A DNA stretch of 64,000 nt from Piscirickettsiaceae bacterium (GCA_013215775.1 JABSQO010000001.1:62001-126000); one strand, 5' to 3'; positions 18,214-26,649 are shown, counted from the stretch's first letter. The notes: generated by a model not told the origin, from the sequence alone. Numbers and translations: made by a program.

Positions 18214-19140
18214 ATGTCTTCTCCCAAAATAGTTATTTTTAATGATACTCATGGCTGGCATAGTGAGCAGCTGGTTTCTGCACTAGAATCTCACAATATT
18301 ACTGCTATTCTGACTGACTTGGCAGAATGTACTATTGACCTTGATTCTCCAACAGGCTTGATTATCCCGGGTTTTGAAGATCAATTACCCAGCGTTGCAA
18401 TGGTGCGTGGTATTGCTCCAGGCAGCCTCGAACAAATTACGCTACGAATGGATGTCTTACATACTTTAGCCGAACTAAATGTACCCGTCTTTAACTCCGC
18501 CAGTGCAATTGAGCATACTGTGGATAAAGCTCGCACTTCACTTAGACTGCACCTTGCCGGATTGAACACACCAAAAACATGGGCATGTGAGAATAGAACT
18601 ATTGCCAGAAAAATTGCTGCTCAACAGTTCGAAAAAAATATGAGTTTAGTCGTCAAACCCTTGTTTGGCTGCCAAGGAAAAGGTATTGAAAAAATCATAG
18701 ATCTAGATCAGTTTGATGCAATCACACCTGTCGGTGATGCTTTTTATATGCAGGAATATATCGAATCTTTTGAACCCAATCACTGGCAAGATTGGCGTTT
18801 GATGGTTATTGATGGCAAAGTCTGTGCAGCCATGTCTCGTCGCTCTCAGCACTGGATCACTAACTTTGCTCAAGGTGCTGAATGTTTCCCCACCACTGTC
18901 ACTGCAGAAATGGAACAACTGGCTATTAAAGCGACACAAGCTGTGCAAGCCGATTATGCCGGTGTCGACTTGATTAGAAACCAAAATGGTAGTTACACAG
19001 TACTAGAAGTCAATAGCGTTCCGGCATGGAAGGGCTTACATCAAGCAACAGGTATCAATGTCGCTCATCATCTCACTCGAGCATTAATCAACCGAATTTC
19101 GTCGACTCCCGACTCTAAATTGGACTATGTTAAACACTAA
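18214..19140 (+). CDS. ATP-grasp protein Orf5 of the H4MPT gene cluster
   Basis: This 308-residue RimK-like ATP-grasp ligase has the central domain around LVVKPLFGCQGKGIEKI, WRLMVIDGKVCAAM and the metal-binding VLEVNSVPAWKGL at the end. Homologues, called Orf5 in the Methylobacterium C1 gene cluster, are confined to organisms with tetrahydromethanopterin-linked metabolism and are needed for it. The archaeal relative MptN adds alpha-glutamate to tetrahydromethanopterin, so a tail-building ligase role is plausible but not shown here. It lies 22 nt after mch and overlaps orf7 by 14 bases. Confidence 0.85.
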   Translation: MSSPKIVIFNDTHGWHSEQLVSALESHNITAILTDLAECTIDLDSPTGLIIPGFEDQLPSVAMVRGIAPGSLEQITLRMDVLHTLAELNVPVFNSASAIEHTVDKARTSLRLHLAGLNTPKTWACENRTIARKIAAQQFEKNMSLVVKPLFGCQGKGIEKIIDLDQFDAITPVGDAFYMQEYIESFEPNHWQDWRLMVIDGKVCAAMSRRSQHWITNFAQGAECFPTTVTAEMEQLAIKATQAVQADYAGVDLIRNQNGSYTVLEVNSVPAWKGLHQATGINVAHHLTRALINRISSTPDSKLDYVKH

Positions 19141-19975
19141 ACAGATTCAACAGTGCATCATTTGGGCTTGTGAAAATGAAGTCTCCGCACCAAAACCCGG
19201 CAATGTAAATTGTTTTAGCGGTGGTCATAATATGGAGGTGCAAGATTTCATTAACAGTGCTCACGCTATTGCTCCCGTCCTTGCCCAACCGAACATCAAT
19301 GTTGGAGACATGATTCTACAAGCGATAACTGCGACAAGAACTGTTGTAAACTGTAATACTAATCTTGGCATCGTGTTGTTATTTGCCCCGCTATGTCGAG
19401 CTATGCAAAATTGCCACACATTTGAACAGTTGCCAGAAGAATTGGCAAAAATATTACAAAACCTAACTGTTGATGATGCAGAGAAATGTTATCAAGCTAT
19501 TCGTCTCGCAGAAGCTGGTGGTTTGGGTAAATACGAACAGCAGGATATTAATAGACTGCCGACTGTTACATTAAGAGAAGCAATGGCACTTGCTCAAAAT
19601 CGTGATTCTATCGCTGCACAATACCTAAATAATTACCATGAAATATTTCATCTTGGACTGCCAAATTTGGTAGCCGCGATTAATTGCGGGGAAAGTGTTG
19701 AATGGGCTAGCGCTTTCGCGTATCTTATGCTCCTATCACACATTCCAGATAGCCTGATTCATCGTAAACATGGTTTGGAATGCGCCCAAAGGGTAATGGA
19801 ACAAGCAAAGAGCATAAGCGGTAAAGTCATAAATAACAATCGCTTAAGTGAGTTTGAGTCAGACATTTCCCAGTGGGATAACACATTAAAACAGGAAGCG
19901 ATTAATCCTGGAACATCTGCAGATTTGACCGCGGCAACGCTGTTAATTTATGCATTTGAACAGGCGCTTTGTTAA
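19127..19975 (+). CDS. Triphosphoribosyl-dephospho-CoA synthase family protein Orf7
   Basis: The 282-residue protein belongs to the CitG/MdcB family, which makes 2'-(5''-triphosphoribosyl)-3'-dephospho-CoA. It keeps the start NEVSAPKPGNVNCFSGGHNM, the core TNLGIVLLFAPL and the late segment HIPDSLIHRKHG. In methylotrophs the gene is Orf7 of the C1 cluster and is tied to tetrahydromethanopterin biosynthesis, where a phosphoribosyl transfer is chemically reasonable. No citrate lyase or malonate decarboxylase genes are near, so the CitG role itself is unlikely. Its start lies 14 bases inside orf5. Confidence 0.85.
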   Translation: MLNTKQIQQCIIWACENEVSAPKPGNVNCFSGGHNMEVQDFINSAHAIAPVLAQPNINVGDMILQAITATRTVVNCNTNLGIVLLFAPLCRAMQNCHTFEQLPEELAKILQNLTVDDAEKCYQAIRLAEAGGLGKYEQQDINRLPTVTLREAMALAQNRDSIAAQYLNNYHEIFHLGLPNLVAAINCGESVEWASAFAYLMLLSHIPDSLIHRKHGLECAQRVMEQAKSISGKVINNNRLSEFESDISQWDNTLKQEAINPGTSADLTAATLLIYAFEQALC

Positions 19976-19999
19976 ATCGAATTTCAGCACAATGACGTG

Positions 20000-20027
20000 T
20001 TGAGCAGGGTATACGATCCTTTAATAC
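20000..20027 (+). promoter_or_regulatory. Weak candidate promoter for fae
   Basis: TTGAGC (20000-20005) with a 16-nt spacer to TAATAC (20022-20027) is the best -35/-10 pair in the 127-nt gap upstream of fae. The -10 is poor, as would be expected if an activator is involved. A second -10-like TATAAC lies at 20029-20034. Confidence 0.3.
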
Positions 20028-20033
20028 GTATAA

Positions 20034-20056
20034 CCTTACCTTAAATTAAGGTGAGG
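20034..20056. repeat. Near-perfect palindrome upstream of fae
   Basis: Arms CCTTACCTTAA and TTAAGGTGAGG pair around a single central A, with one T:G mismatch in 11 positions. It lies just downstream of the candidate promoter and about 47 nt before the fae start, so it could be an operator or a hairpin in the fae leader. The T-run at 20067-20073 is ten bases past the arm, so it is not a standard terminator. Confidence 0.5.
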
Positions 20057-20102
20057 GGAAGTAGAGTTTTTTTATTAATTTTTAAAACAGGATTAAATAA
20101 CC

Positions 20103-20621
20103 ATGCCAGTTATCGATCGCGTACTCGTAGGCGAATCTCTAGTCATTGAAGATGGTGACTTAGACAACGTAGCCCACATTGACTTACTTATGGGCCCTCG
20201 TGGCTCAGCAGCAGAAGATGCATTTTGCCGCACTATGACAGACCAAAAAGCAGGTGTTAATGGCTTATTAGCCGTTGTTGCACCTAACTTAATGGTTAAA
20301 CCAGCAACAGTTATGTTTAACAAAGTAACTATCAAAAACATGAAACAAGCCGTTCAAATGTTCGGTCCAGCACAACGTGGCGTTGCCATGGCTGTTGCTG
20401 AATGTGTTGAAGACGGTACTATCCCAATGGCTGAAGCTGACGATTGTTTCATCTGTGTTGGTGTATTCATTTCACCAACCGCTGATAGTGATCAGAAGAT
20501 CCAAGATTGGAACTATCGTGCAACGAAAGAATCAATCAAACGTGCTGTTGCTCGTGAGCCGTCAGCAGCTGACGTTGTAGCACAATATAAAACTAGTGAG
20601 CATCCATTCGCTGCTAACTAA
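20103..20621 (+). CDS. fae: Formaldehyde-activating enzyme
   Basis: Fae condenses formaldehyde with tetrahydromethanopterin to methylene-H4MPT and is the entry point of the dissimilatory pathway. The 172-residue protein has the typical [21 protein letters not shown], in which H25 corresponds to the catalytic histidine, then [20 protein letters not shown] and the C-terminal HPFAAN. Length and sequence match cytosolic Fae of methylotrophs. Codon use looks biased to the preferred codons of a highly expressed gene. It has its own leader with a palindrome and a strong terminator behind it. Confidence 0.97.
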   Translation: MPVIDRVLVGESLVIEDGDLDNVAHIDLLMGPRGSAAEDAFCRTMTDQKAGVNGLLAVVAPNLMVKPATVMFNKVTIKNMKQAVQMFGPAQRGVAMAVAECVEDGTIPMAEADDCFICVGVFISPTADSDQKIQDWNYRATKESIKRAVAREPSAADVVAQYKTSEHPFAAN

Positions 20622-20636
20622 GTTGTAATTGAATAG

Positions 20637-20670
20637 ACGCCGCTCCCGAATAAGGAGCGGTGTTTGTTTT
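20637..20670. terminator. Rho-independent terminator after fae
   Basis: The stem ACGCCGCTCC / GGAGCGGTGT (one G:U pair, loop CGAATAA) is followed by TTGTTTT. It lies 16 nt after the fae stop and touches the end of the convergent HisA-like gene. Orientation favours termination of the fae transcript. Confidence 0.85.
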
Positions 20671-21343
20671 ACTGATTCGCCATATCCAAATATCCATTGT
20701 GTAATGCACTAGCGATAAGAGCGCCTGAAGCATTTTCTCGTTCTAATACTTGTAAGTCCTGTAGCCCCCTCACTCCCCCTGCGACAATGACATCCACGTC
20801 CGATCTTTTCTCTCGTATCTGTTGCAGCAATTTAATATCTGGTCCCTCTTGGGCTCCAACATTATCTAAATTCATTGCAATAATCGTATCTGGCCACCAT
20901 TCTGATCTTTGCCATATTTCAGGATTGCCTAAAAATTTTCCATTCTGAAAATCCAACGACAACACACTCTGTCTTGCTTGTTTTAATATTGTTAAATTAT
21001 CTAATGTTTCACTCCCTATCACTGGTATAACATCAGGAATATCGGTTAAGGCTTGCCAATCTTGCCGTGACTTTATCCCTGCATCAATCCAAAATACAAC
21101 TTCAGGAAAAATAGTCACTAATTGTTGGTAAAGTGCTAAATCAGGATTTTGATCGAAAATACCCCCTAAATCTGCAATATAAATTATCTTAAAGGGATAA
21201 GTAGATCTTAAGTCAGCAATAACTTTCTCTGGCTCGATATATTCAGTGAGCACGGACTGTAAAGGTGGATAATTTTGTCGGTCTCCCCCACCAGCCTGCA
21301 CAACAATTCCCCCCATCAAATCAATGACCGGTATAATTTCCAT
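20669..21343 (-). CDS. HisA-like (beta/alpha)8 protein of the C1 cofactor cluster
   Basis: This 224-residue paralogue of HisA (ProFAR isomerase) starts IIPVIDLMGGIVVQAGGGDR. The two catalytic acids of the HisA/HisF fold seem present: D in PVIDLMGG and D in LSLDFQNGKF. So is a phosphate-binding end, VAGGVRGLQDL and GALIASALHNG. Its location between fae and the methylofuran genes, with no other his genes near, and its shortened, diverged sequence argue against a role in histidine synthesis. Such HisA/HisF-family genes recur in H4MPT clusters; the reaction is not established to my knowledge. It is transcribed opposite to its neighbours, with an AAAGGA ribosome-binding site and a start 23 nt from that of the ATP-grasp gene. 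Confidence 0.85.
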   Translation of the reverse strand: MEIIPVIDLMGGIVVQAGGGDRQNYPPLQSVLTEYIEPEKVIADLRSTYPFKIIYIADLGGIFDQNPDLALYQQLVTIFPEVVFWIDAGIKSRQDWQALTDIPDVIPVIGSETLDNLTILKQARQSVLSLDFQNGKFLGNPEIWQRSEWWPDTIIAMNLDNVGAQEGPDIKLLQQIREKRSDVDVIVAGGVRGLQDLQVLERENASGALIASALHNGYLDMANQ

Positions 21344-21366
21344 ACAATTTCCTTTACGCTCATCCC

Positions 21367-22392
21367 ATGAATTTATTTGTTTACGAACATATCACCAGTG
21401 GTGCACTTATCGACCAAGAGCTCCCTGCTAGTCTCGCACATGAAGGTGATGAAATGCTATTTGCTGTATTGCGTGATTGCGACGCTTTACCGAATTTGCA
21501 ACTGAGTATTCTACGTGATGCTAGATTAACTAATCTCGATATTTTTGATGGTGAAAAACACCATCACTGCCATATTATTTCTGACCAAACTGGCTTTCAA
21601 CAGGCTTGGAAACAATGTCTAACAAATGCTGATAGTGTTCTTATTATTGCACCAGAGACAGATAATACATTAGCAACATTGCAACAGCAGGCCATTGATT
21701 ATAATAAAGTTATATTAGGGTGCCTGCCATCTGCAATATCATTATCCACTAACAAACTAGCCTGTGCACAACGATTGAATGCTTATAATATACCGACACC
21801 TGAAAGTTGTTTGGCGAGTCACTGGAACCAACAGAAATTCGAACATCTTGAAGCTTATATTATGAAACCTATTGATGGCGCAGGATGTCTTGATACATTA
21901 ATCTTCGATACCCTTCCTGAATTGGAACACCATTTATCACAACAACATTCAGAAGCACTACAACACTCTCTCATCCAGCCATATATTCAAGGTATCCCCG
22001 CCAGTTTATCCCTACTAATATCTAACGATAATATCTTGGTGCTAGGGATAAATTCACAAAATATTGTCCGAAAAGACAATAATCTCATCTTTAAAGGCTG
22101 TGTGGTAAATGGTATCGATCAGGTTCTATTTTCACTGTCCGATGCCTCACAACTCGCTTCGCAAATTCAACAAGCTATTCCAGGCTTATGGGGATTTGTC
22201 GGAATTGATTTAATATTAACCGATACTCAAGTAGTTGTGATTGACATCAATCCTCGTCTAACAACATCCTATGTAGGATTACAACAATCATTATCCTTAA
22301 ACCCAATGACATTATTATTTTCCCTAAACGATGGTGTCATGCCGATTCTAGACACCACTAGACAACGTAAACACGTTAATATTGCGCTATGA
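21367..22392 (+). CDS. ATP-grasp ligase, MfnD-like
   Basis: This 341-residue ATP-grasp enzyme starts MNLFVYEHITSGALIDQ and has a STNKLACAQRL segment, ATP-binding AYIMKPIDGAGC and the metal-binding VVVIDINPRLTTSYVGL. The N-terminus and the PRLTTSY ending resemble the tyramine-glutamate ligase MfnD of methanofuran synthesis, which joins glutamate to tyramine. In bacteria the equivalent would add the first glutamate to the aromatic core of methylofuran. It leads a five-gene tight operon, and its last four bases overlap the next gene (ATGA). No good ribosome-binding site is visible in the 23-nt gap. Confidence 0.75.
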   Translation: MNLFVYEHITSGALIDQELPASLAHEGDEMLFAVLRDCDALPNLQLSILRDARLTNLDIFDGEKHHHCHIISDQTGFQQAWKQCLTNADSVLIIAPETDNTLATLQQQAIDYNKVILGCLPSAISLSTNKLACAQRLNAYNIPTPESCLASHWNQQKFEHLEAYIMKPIDGAGCLDTLIFDTLPELEHHLSQQHSEALQHSLIQPYIQGIPASLSLLISNDNILVLGINSQNIVRKDNNLIFKGCVVNGIDQVLFSLSDASQLASQIQQAIPGLWGFVGIDLILTDTQVVVIDINPRLTTSYVGLQQSLSLNPMTLLFSLNDGVMPILDTTRQRKHVNIAL

Positions 22393-23435
22393 CAACTAAC
22401 AAATCATTTATTACTGGCTGGGATATTGGTGGTGCTCACCTCAAAGTGGCTCGATGCGATCACCAAGGTACGCTTATCCAAGTAGCAGAATTTTCTTGTC
22501 CACTATGGCAAGGTATTCATTATCTAGAACAAGCTATTCAGTCGGTACTAGAACAGTTTAATAATAAAGATGATTTAACAGCCGTGACAATGACGGGGGA
22601 GCTCGTTGATATTTTCCCTGATCGACAAATAGGTGTGACACAAATACTAGATTGCTTTACTCAGTTTGTTCCCGAACAAAATTGTTCCGTCTATGCTGGC
22701 GATAAGGGTTGGCTATCTGCTAAAGAAGCTAAACAACAGTGGCAAAATGTCGCTTCCCGAAACTGGCAGGCTAGTGCCAGTCTTGTCGCATCTAAAATAA
22801 ATAATGGTCTATTTATTGATATCGGTAGCACGACTACCGATATTATTCCCATACATCAAAGTGAAGCGATTCCTTCTTCTTATACTGATAACCGTCGGCA
22901 AACCAGTCGTGAATTACTCTATACCGGAACAATAAGAACACCCTTAATTGCACTGACTAATATTGCGCCATTTAATGGCGAATTAGTCAGTCTCGCTGCT
23001 GAAGTTTTTGCCACTATGGGTGATTGTTGGGTCTTACTTGATCAGCTTAATCCCAATACTATTCAAGATAGCAGTGCTGATAGCAAATCGTGGTCTAAAG
23101 ATAATTGTGCCCGGCGTATTGCCCGACTGTTGGGCTTAGACTCGCGTGATGCAAGTAAAGAACAATGGCAACAATTGGCACTGTGGTTCGCACAACAACA
23201 AATACATCAAATTACTAATGCCTGTTTACAGGTATTATCTGCACATACTGAACGAGTGAATGACGCACCAATTATTGGCGCAGGTATAGGTCGTTTTATT
23301 GCCCAACAATGTGCCCAACAACTTGGTCGACCTTATATTGATTTTAGTTCTTTAGTGTCTCCAACCTCTCATGAAGCTGCAGATCATGCTCCTGCCGTAG
23401 CGATAGCGCTTCTAGCACAGCGAGACTTAACGTAA
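22389..23435 (+). CDS. H4MPT-linked C1 pathway protein, MfnF-like ASKHA fold
   Basis: The 348-residue protein has the phosphate loops of the actin/hydantoinase-like ATPase fold: GWDIGGAHLKVA at the N-terminus, FIDIGSTTTDIIP in the middle and APIIGAGIGRFIAQQ late. This family is found only with tetrahydromethanopterin or methanofuran metabolism. The archaeal member MfnF couples the furan moiety to gamma-glutamyltyramine. Here it lies in a tight operon between the MfnD-like ligase and pabB, which fits methylofuran assembly. Confidence 0.8.
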   Translation: MTTNKSFITGWDIGGAHLKVARCDHQGTLIQVAEFSCPLWQGIHYLEQAIQSVLEQFNNKDDLTAVTMTGELVDIFPDRQIGVTQILDCFTQFVPEQNCSVYAGDKGWLSAKEAKQQWQNVASRNWQASASLVASKINNGLFIDIGSTTTDIIPIHQSEAIPSSYTDNRRQTSRELLYTGTIRTPLIALTNIAPFNGELVSLAAEVFATMGDCWVLLDQLNPNTIQDSSADSKSWSKDNCARRIARLLGLDSRDASKEQWQQLALWFAQQQIHQITNACLQVLSAHTERVNDAPIIGAGIGRFIAQQCAQQLGRPYIDFSSLVSPTSHEAADHAPAVAIALLAQRDLT

Positions 23436-23444
23436 AATATCCTC

Positions 23445-24833
23445 ATGTCAGCTAAATACCCGCCACTTTGTGTCGAACTTCCATATCAATCAGATAGCAG
23501 CCTTTATTTTGAAGCACTGCGTGATTTGCCGTGGCCGGTGTTTTTAGATAGTAGTCAAAGATCAACTCAAGACAGTCGTTATGATATCTTGACTGCAGAT
23601 CCTTTTATTACATTAGTGACTACTGATGATGGTACAACCATTCAACATCGCCAGGAATCAGCAACACTTTCTCAGCTAGACCCTTTTTTATTACTGCAAC
23701 AACAGTTAGACAATTACCCTCGGCAAACATCAACCGACCTACCTTTTTGTGGCGGTGCGGTCGGTTATTTCAGCTACGATCTAGGTCGCAAAATTGAGAC
23801 TTTGCCTAACACCGCATACAACAACGAACATATCCCCGATATGGTTGTAGGTATTTATGATTGGGCAATTATTACTGACCACCAGCAACAGCAATGTTGG
23901 TTGGCCAGTTTTGCCATTGATGATAATACACATGAGAATTGGTCACAGCTCATTGAACGTTTTACCAAGCCATTTGTTCCTTATTCTGCTGAATTTAAAG
24001 TAGAAGGTGAATTGCGAAGCAATCTAGATCGCGCACAATATCAACATGCCTTTGACAAAATTCAGCACTATATTCATGAAGGTGATTGCTATCAAGTTAA
24101 TCTTGCCAAACGATTCGAAATAAAGGCCTCTGGTGATCCATGGGTTGCCTACAAAGAATTACGTCAGTTAAATGCAGCTCCTTTTTCAACTTTCTTCGCC
24201 CCCCCACAGATGACATTACTCAGTTCTTCTCCTGAGTGTCTACTTCATGTCCAAGATAATAGGGTAGAAACAAAGCCTATCAAAGGCACTCGCAGACGTG
24301 ATCTGAACAATTCTGAACAAGATAAAATTCTTGCTGATGAATTGATTCATAGCGTTAAAGATCGTGCAGAAAATCTCATGATTGTTGATTTACTGCGTAA
24401 TGACCTAGGGAAAGTATGCGTACCCGGTTCAATAAAAGTACCTAAACCTTTTGCTCTTGAGTCTTTTGCTACCGTGCATCATTTAGTCAGCACAATTACT
24501 GCTACCTTATCGAATAATCAAGATGCAATATCATTGCTTCGAGCATGCTTCCCGGGAGGTTCTATTACTGGCGCGCCTAAGTTACGTGCAATGGAAATTA
24601 TCGAAGAACTAGAACCTGACCGTCGAGGCGTCTACTGTGGCAGTATGGCTTATATTGGTTTTGATGGTGATATGGACAGTAATATTCTCATTCGAACCAT
24701 GATTTACAGTGATAATCGCTTACGATTTTGGGCTGGAGGAGGCATTGTAGCCGATTCAAATGCAGATGAAGAATATCAAGAAATCCATGATAAAGCAGCC
24801 GCTATGCTTAATCTTATCCAAAAATTGTATTAA
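23445..24833 (+). CDS. pabB: Aminodeoxychorismate synthase component I
   Basis: PabB aminates chorismate to 4-amino-4-deoxychorismate, the precursor of p-aminobenzoate. The 462-residue protein has the chorismate-binding domain with YQVNLAKRFE, SSPECLLHV, KPIKGTRRRD and CFPGGSITGAPKLRAM. The lysine of PIKGT identifies ADC synthase rather than anthranilate synthase, which has PIAGT. p-Aminobenzoate feeds both folate and the arylamine part of tetrahydromethanopterin. Its place inside the C1 cofactor operon suggests dedicated supply. No pabA or pabC is adjacent. Confidence 0.93.
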   Translation: MSAKYPPLCVELPYQSDSSLYFEALRDLPWPVFLDSSQRSTQDSRYDILTADPFITLVTTDDGTTIQHRQESATLSQLDPFLLLQQQLDNYPRQTSTDLPFCGGAVGYFSYDLGRKIETLPNTAYNNEHIPDMVVGIYDWAIITDHQQQQCWLASFAIDDNTHENWSQLIERFTKPFVPYSAEFKVEGELRSNLDRAQYQHAFDKIQHYIHEGDCYQVNLAKRFEIKASGDPWVAYKELRQLNAAPFSTFFAPPQMTLLSSSPECLLHVQDNRVETKPIKGTRRRDLNNSEQDKILADELIHSVKDRAENLMIVDLLRNDLGKVCVPGSIKVPKPFALESFATVHHLVSTITATLSNNQDAISLLRACFPGGSITGAPKLRAMEIIEELEPDRRGVYCGSMAYIGFDGDMDSNILIRTMIYSDNRLRFWAGGGIVADSNADEEYQEIHDKAAAMLNLIQKLY

Positions 24834-24841
24834 TTCTGATT

Positions 24842-25444
24842 ATGATTGTCGTTAAATTAGGTGGTAGTTTATACAATACCCCAGAACTGAAATTGTGGTT
24901 AAAGACACTGACTATTCAAGCTAAATCTCACCCCATCATAATCGTGCCTGGTGGTGGCCCTTTTGCCGATCAAGTTCGTCATGCACAGGAAACTCATCAA
25001 TTTAGTGATAGCCATGCTCATCATATGGCACTATTGGCAATGAGTCAGTTTGGATTACTATTATCTAGCCTTGTACCGAATTGCCAAGTTCTAAACTTTC
25101 CTGAGGATCCAATTACCACGTTTGAAGGACTCTCTGTCTGGTTACCAAATCAACAACTATTAACTAAGACGGCTCTTAAGCATAGCTGGGATATAAGCTC
25201 CGACAGTTTAGCCCTATGGCTGGCTAATGAGCTTCATGCTGAGCAATTGATTCTTATCAAACAGGTGGATTTACCAAACAATCTTTCTATCTCAAAACTC
25301 AGTGAACAAGGCATTCTTGATCGTGGGTTCCCACAACTCTACGCTCAGATACCCGTACCAAGCCAGATTATTTACGTCCAAAATTACCAACAATTTTCTG
25401 CACAGCTCGACCCTAACTCACTATCCCGATTACAACTACAATGA
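24842..25444 (+). CDS. Amino acid kinase family protein, MfnE-like
   Basis: This compact 200-residue member of the amino acid kinase fold has the nucleotide-binding MIVVKLGGSLY and IIIVPGGGPFADQVR, then SDSLALWLANELHAEQLILIKQVD. In methanogens MfnE phosphorylates aminomethylfuran phosphate to the diphosphate. The bacterial homologues of C1 clusters are short aspartokinase-like proteins like this one, so the same role in methylofuran synthesis is likely. It lies 8 nt after pabB and overlaps the decarboxylase gene by four bases. Confidence 0.78.
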   Translation: MIVVKLGGSLYNTPELKLWLKTLTIQAKSHPIIIVPGGGPFADQVRHAQETHQFSDSHAHHMALLAMSQFGLLLSSLVPNCQVLNFPEDPITTFEGLSVWLPNQQLLTKTALKHSWDISSDSLALWLANELHAEQLILIKQVDLPNNLSISKLSEQGILDRGFPQLYAQIPVPSQIIYVQNYQQFSAQLDPNSLSRLQLQ

Positions 25445-26649
25445 ATGATGATATAACTCAATTATTGTCAGAGCTTCAACTCTCTCTCAACCAATTGACA
25501 ACTGCTCAGCAATCTCAGGCAGAGAAACTACCTATTCTTAATCAAGCTGCTAATAGTAATCATCTGTTATCCACACTAAGTGCTTTGATCTCGGAAGGTA
25601 ATATACACCGCTCAGAGACTTGGGCGGCTCATATGTCGCCTGCTATTTCTACGACCAGTCTATTAGGTCATCTTATTGCGGGTTTGCATAATGGCAATCT
25701 ACTCTCGCCTCAGATTTATCCTATTCTTGCATCAATAGAACAACAGATCCTTGATTGGTTATGTAACGTGTTTCAACATCAACATGGCCATTTTGTCGCA
25801 GGTAGCAGTTATGCCAACCTAGAGGCCCTATGGCAAGCAAAACAACAATCTAACAACGCTAACGTTGTCTACGCATCTCAGGCAGCACATTACTCCATCG
25901 CTAAAGCCTGCCAAATTTTGGATTTAAAACTAAAACCGATAGCGACGGATAATAATGACCGATTATTACCAACAGCATTACAACAAGCATGTGAAGATCA
26001 GGCTCCTTTAGCCATTGTCGCAACGGCTGGCACCCCTACGGCCGGTGCAATCGATCCTATTGCGAATTGTGTCGAGATATCCCAACAATTTAATGCCTGG
26101 CTTCATATTGATGCTGCGTGGGGTGGCGCGCTAATAATCCTACCTGAACATAAATCATTATTTGGTGAACTATCTCAGGCTAATTCTATCTGTTTTGATC
26201 CCCATAAAGGGTGGCAACAACCAAAACCTGCCAGTATTTTATTATACCAACAGCCACTTAAAGCGATGCTTGATAGTAATGTTGATTATCTTGAATTCAC
26301 ACCATCAAATAGTTTGCCCGGCTCTCGAGGAGGTGAATTATTTTTACCTCTGTGGCTGACATTAATGGGAGAAGGTATTGATGCGTTACGGGAAAAAATT
26401 CGGCTTAGGTTGGGACAAGCAGAATCATTTTCTAGTCAATTAAAGCAACGTACTGATTGGGAAATATATTCGTCACCTACTGGGATAGTATGCTTTCACA
26501 TTAATCGCTCTGTGGATTTAACCCTCCTAGTCGAACAAGGCATATTTTCACAAGCGAGCATATTGGGAACCAACGTCTATCGTGCGGTCTTTGCTAGTCC
26601 AAACACCAAAGCAACAGCGCTTATTGCTGCACTGGAGCCATACTTTTAA
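25441..26649 (+). CDS. PLP-dependent decarboxylase, MfnA-like
   Basis: This 402-residue group II amino acid decarboxylase contains LHIDAAWGGAL, where the aspartate pairs with the PLP pyridine nitrogen, and the Schiff-base lysine in FDPHKGW, then SLPGSRGGELFLPLWLTL. Family members decarboxylate tyrosine, DOPA, glutamate or diaminobutyrate. The operon context with MfnD-, MfnE- and MfnF-like proteins points to tyrosine decarboxylation to tyramine, the MfnA step of methanofuran synthesis. Substrate choice cannot be read from the sequence. It ends the operon and its 3' end overlaps the convergent damX-like gene by 29 bases. Confidence 0.8.
   Translation: MNDDITQLLSELQLSLNQLTTAQQSQAEKLPILNQAANSNHLLSTLSALISEGNIHRSETWAAHMSPAISTTSLLGHLIAGLHNGNLLSPQIYPILASIEQQILDWLCNVFQHQHGHFVAGSSYANLEALWQAKQQSNNANVVYASQAAHYSIAKACQILDLKLKPIATDNNDRLLPTALQQACEDQAPLAIVATAGTPTAGAIDPIANCVEISQQFNAWLHIDAAWGGALIILPEHKSLFGELSQANSICFDPHKGWQQPKPASILLYQQPLKAMLDSNVDYLEFTPSNSLPGSRGGELFLPLWLTLMGEGIDALREKIRLRLGQAESFSSQLKQRTDWEIYSSPTGIVCFHINRSVDLTLLVEQGIFSQASILGTNVYRAVFASPNTKATALIAALEPYF

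Noticed and set aside
20034-20073. Palindrome plus T-run upstream of fae read as a terminator of the mch operon
   Set aside because: Ten non-T bases separate the arm from the T-run and the stem closes on a one-base centre, so it does not have intrinsic terminator form.
20669-21343. Housekeeping HisA for histidine synthesis
   Set aside because: No his genes are adjacent, the sequence is shortened and diverged, and the context is C1 cofactor synthesis. Not fully excluded without the rest of the genome.
23445-24833. Anthranilate synthase TrpE as the identity of the chorismate-binding enzyme
   Set aside because: The motif reads PIKGT with lysine, which is typical of aminodeoxychorismate synthase, and no trp genes are near.
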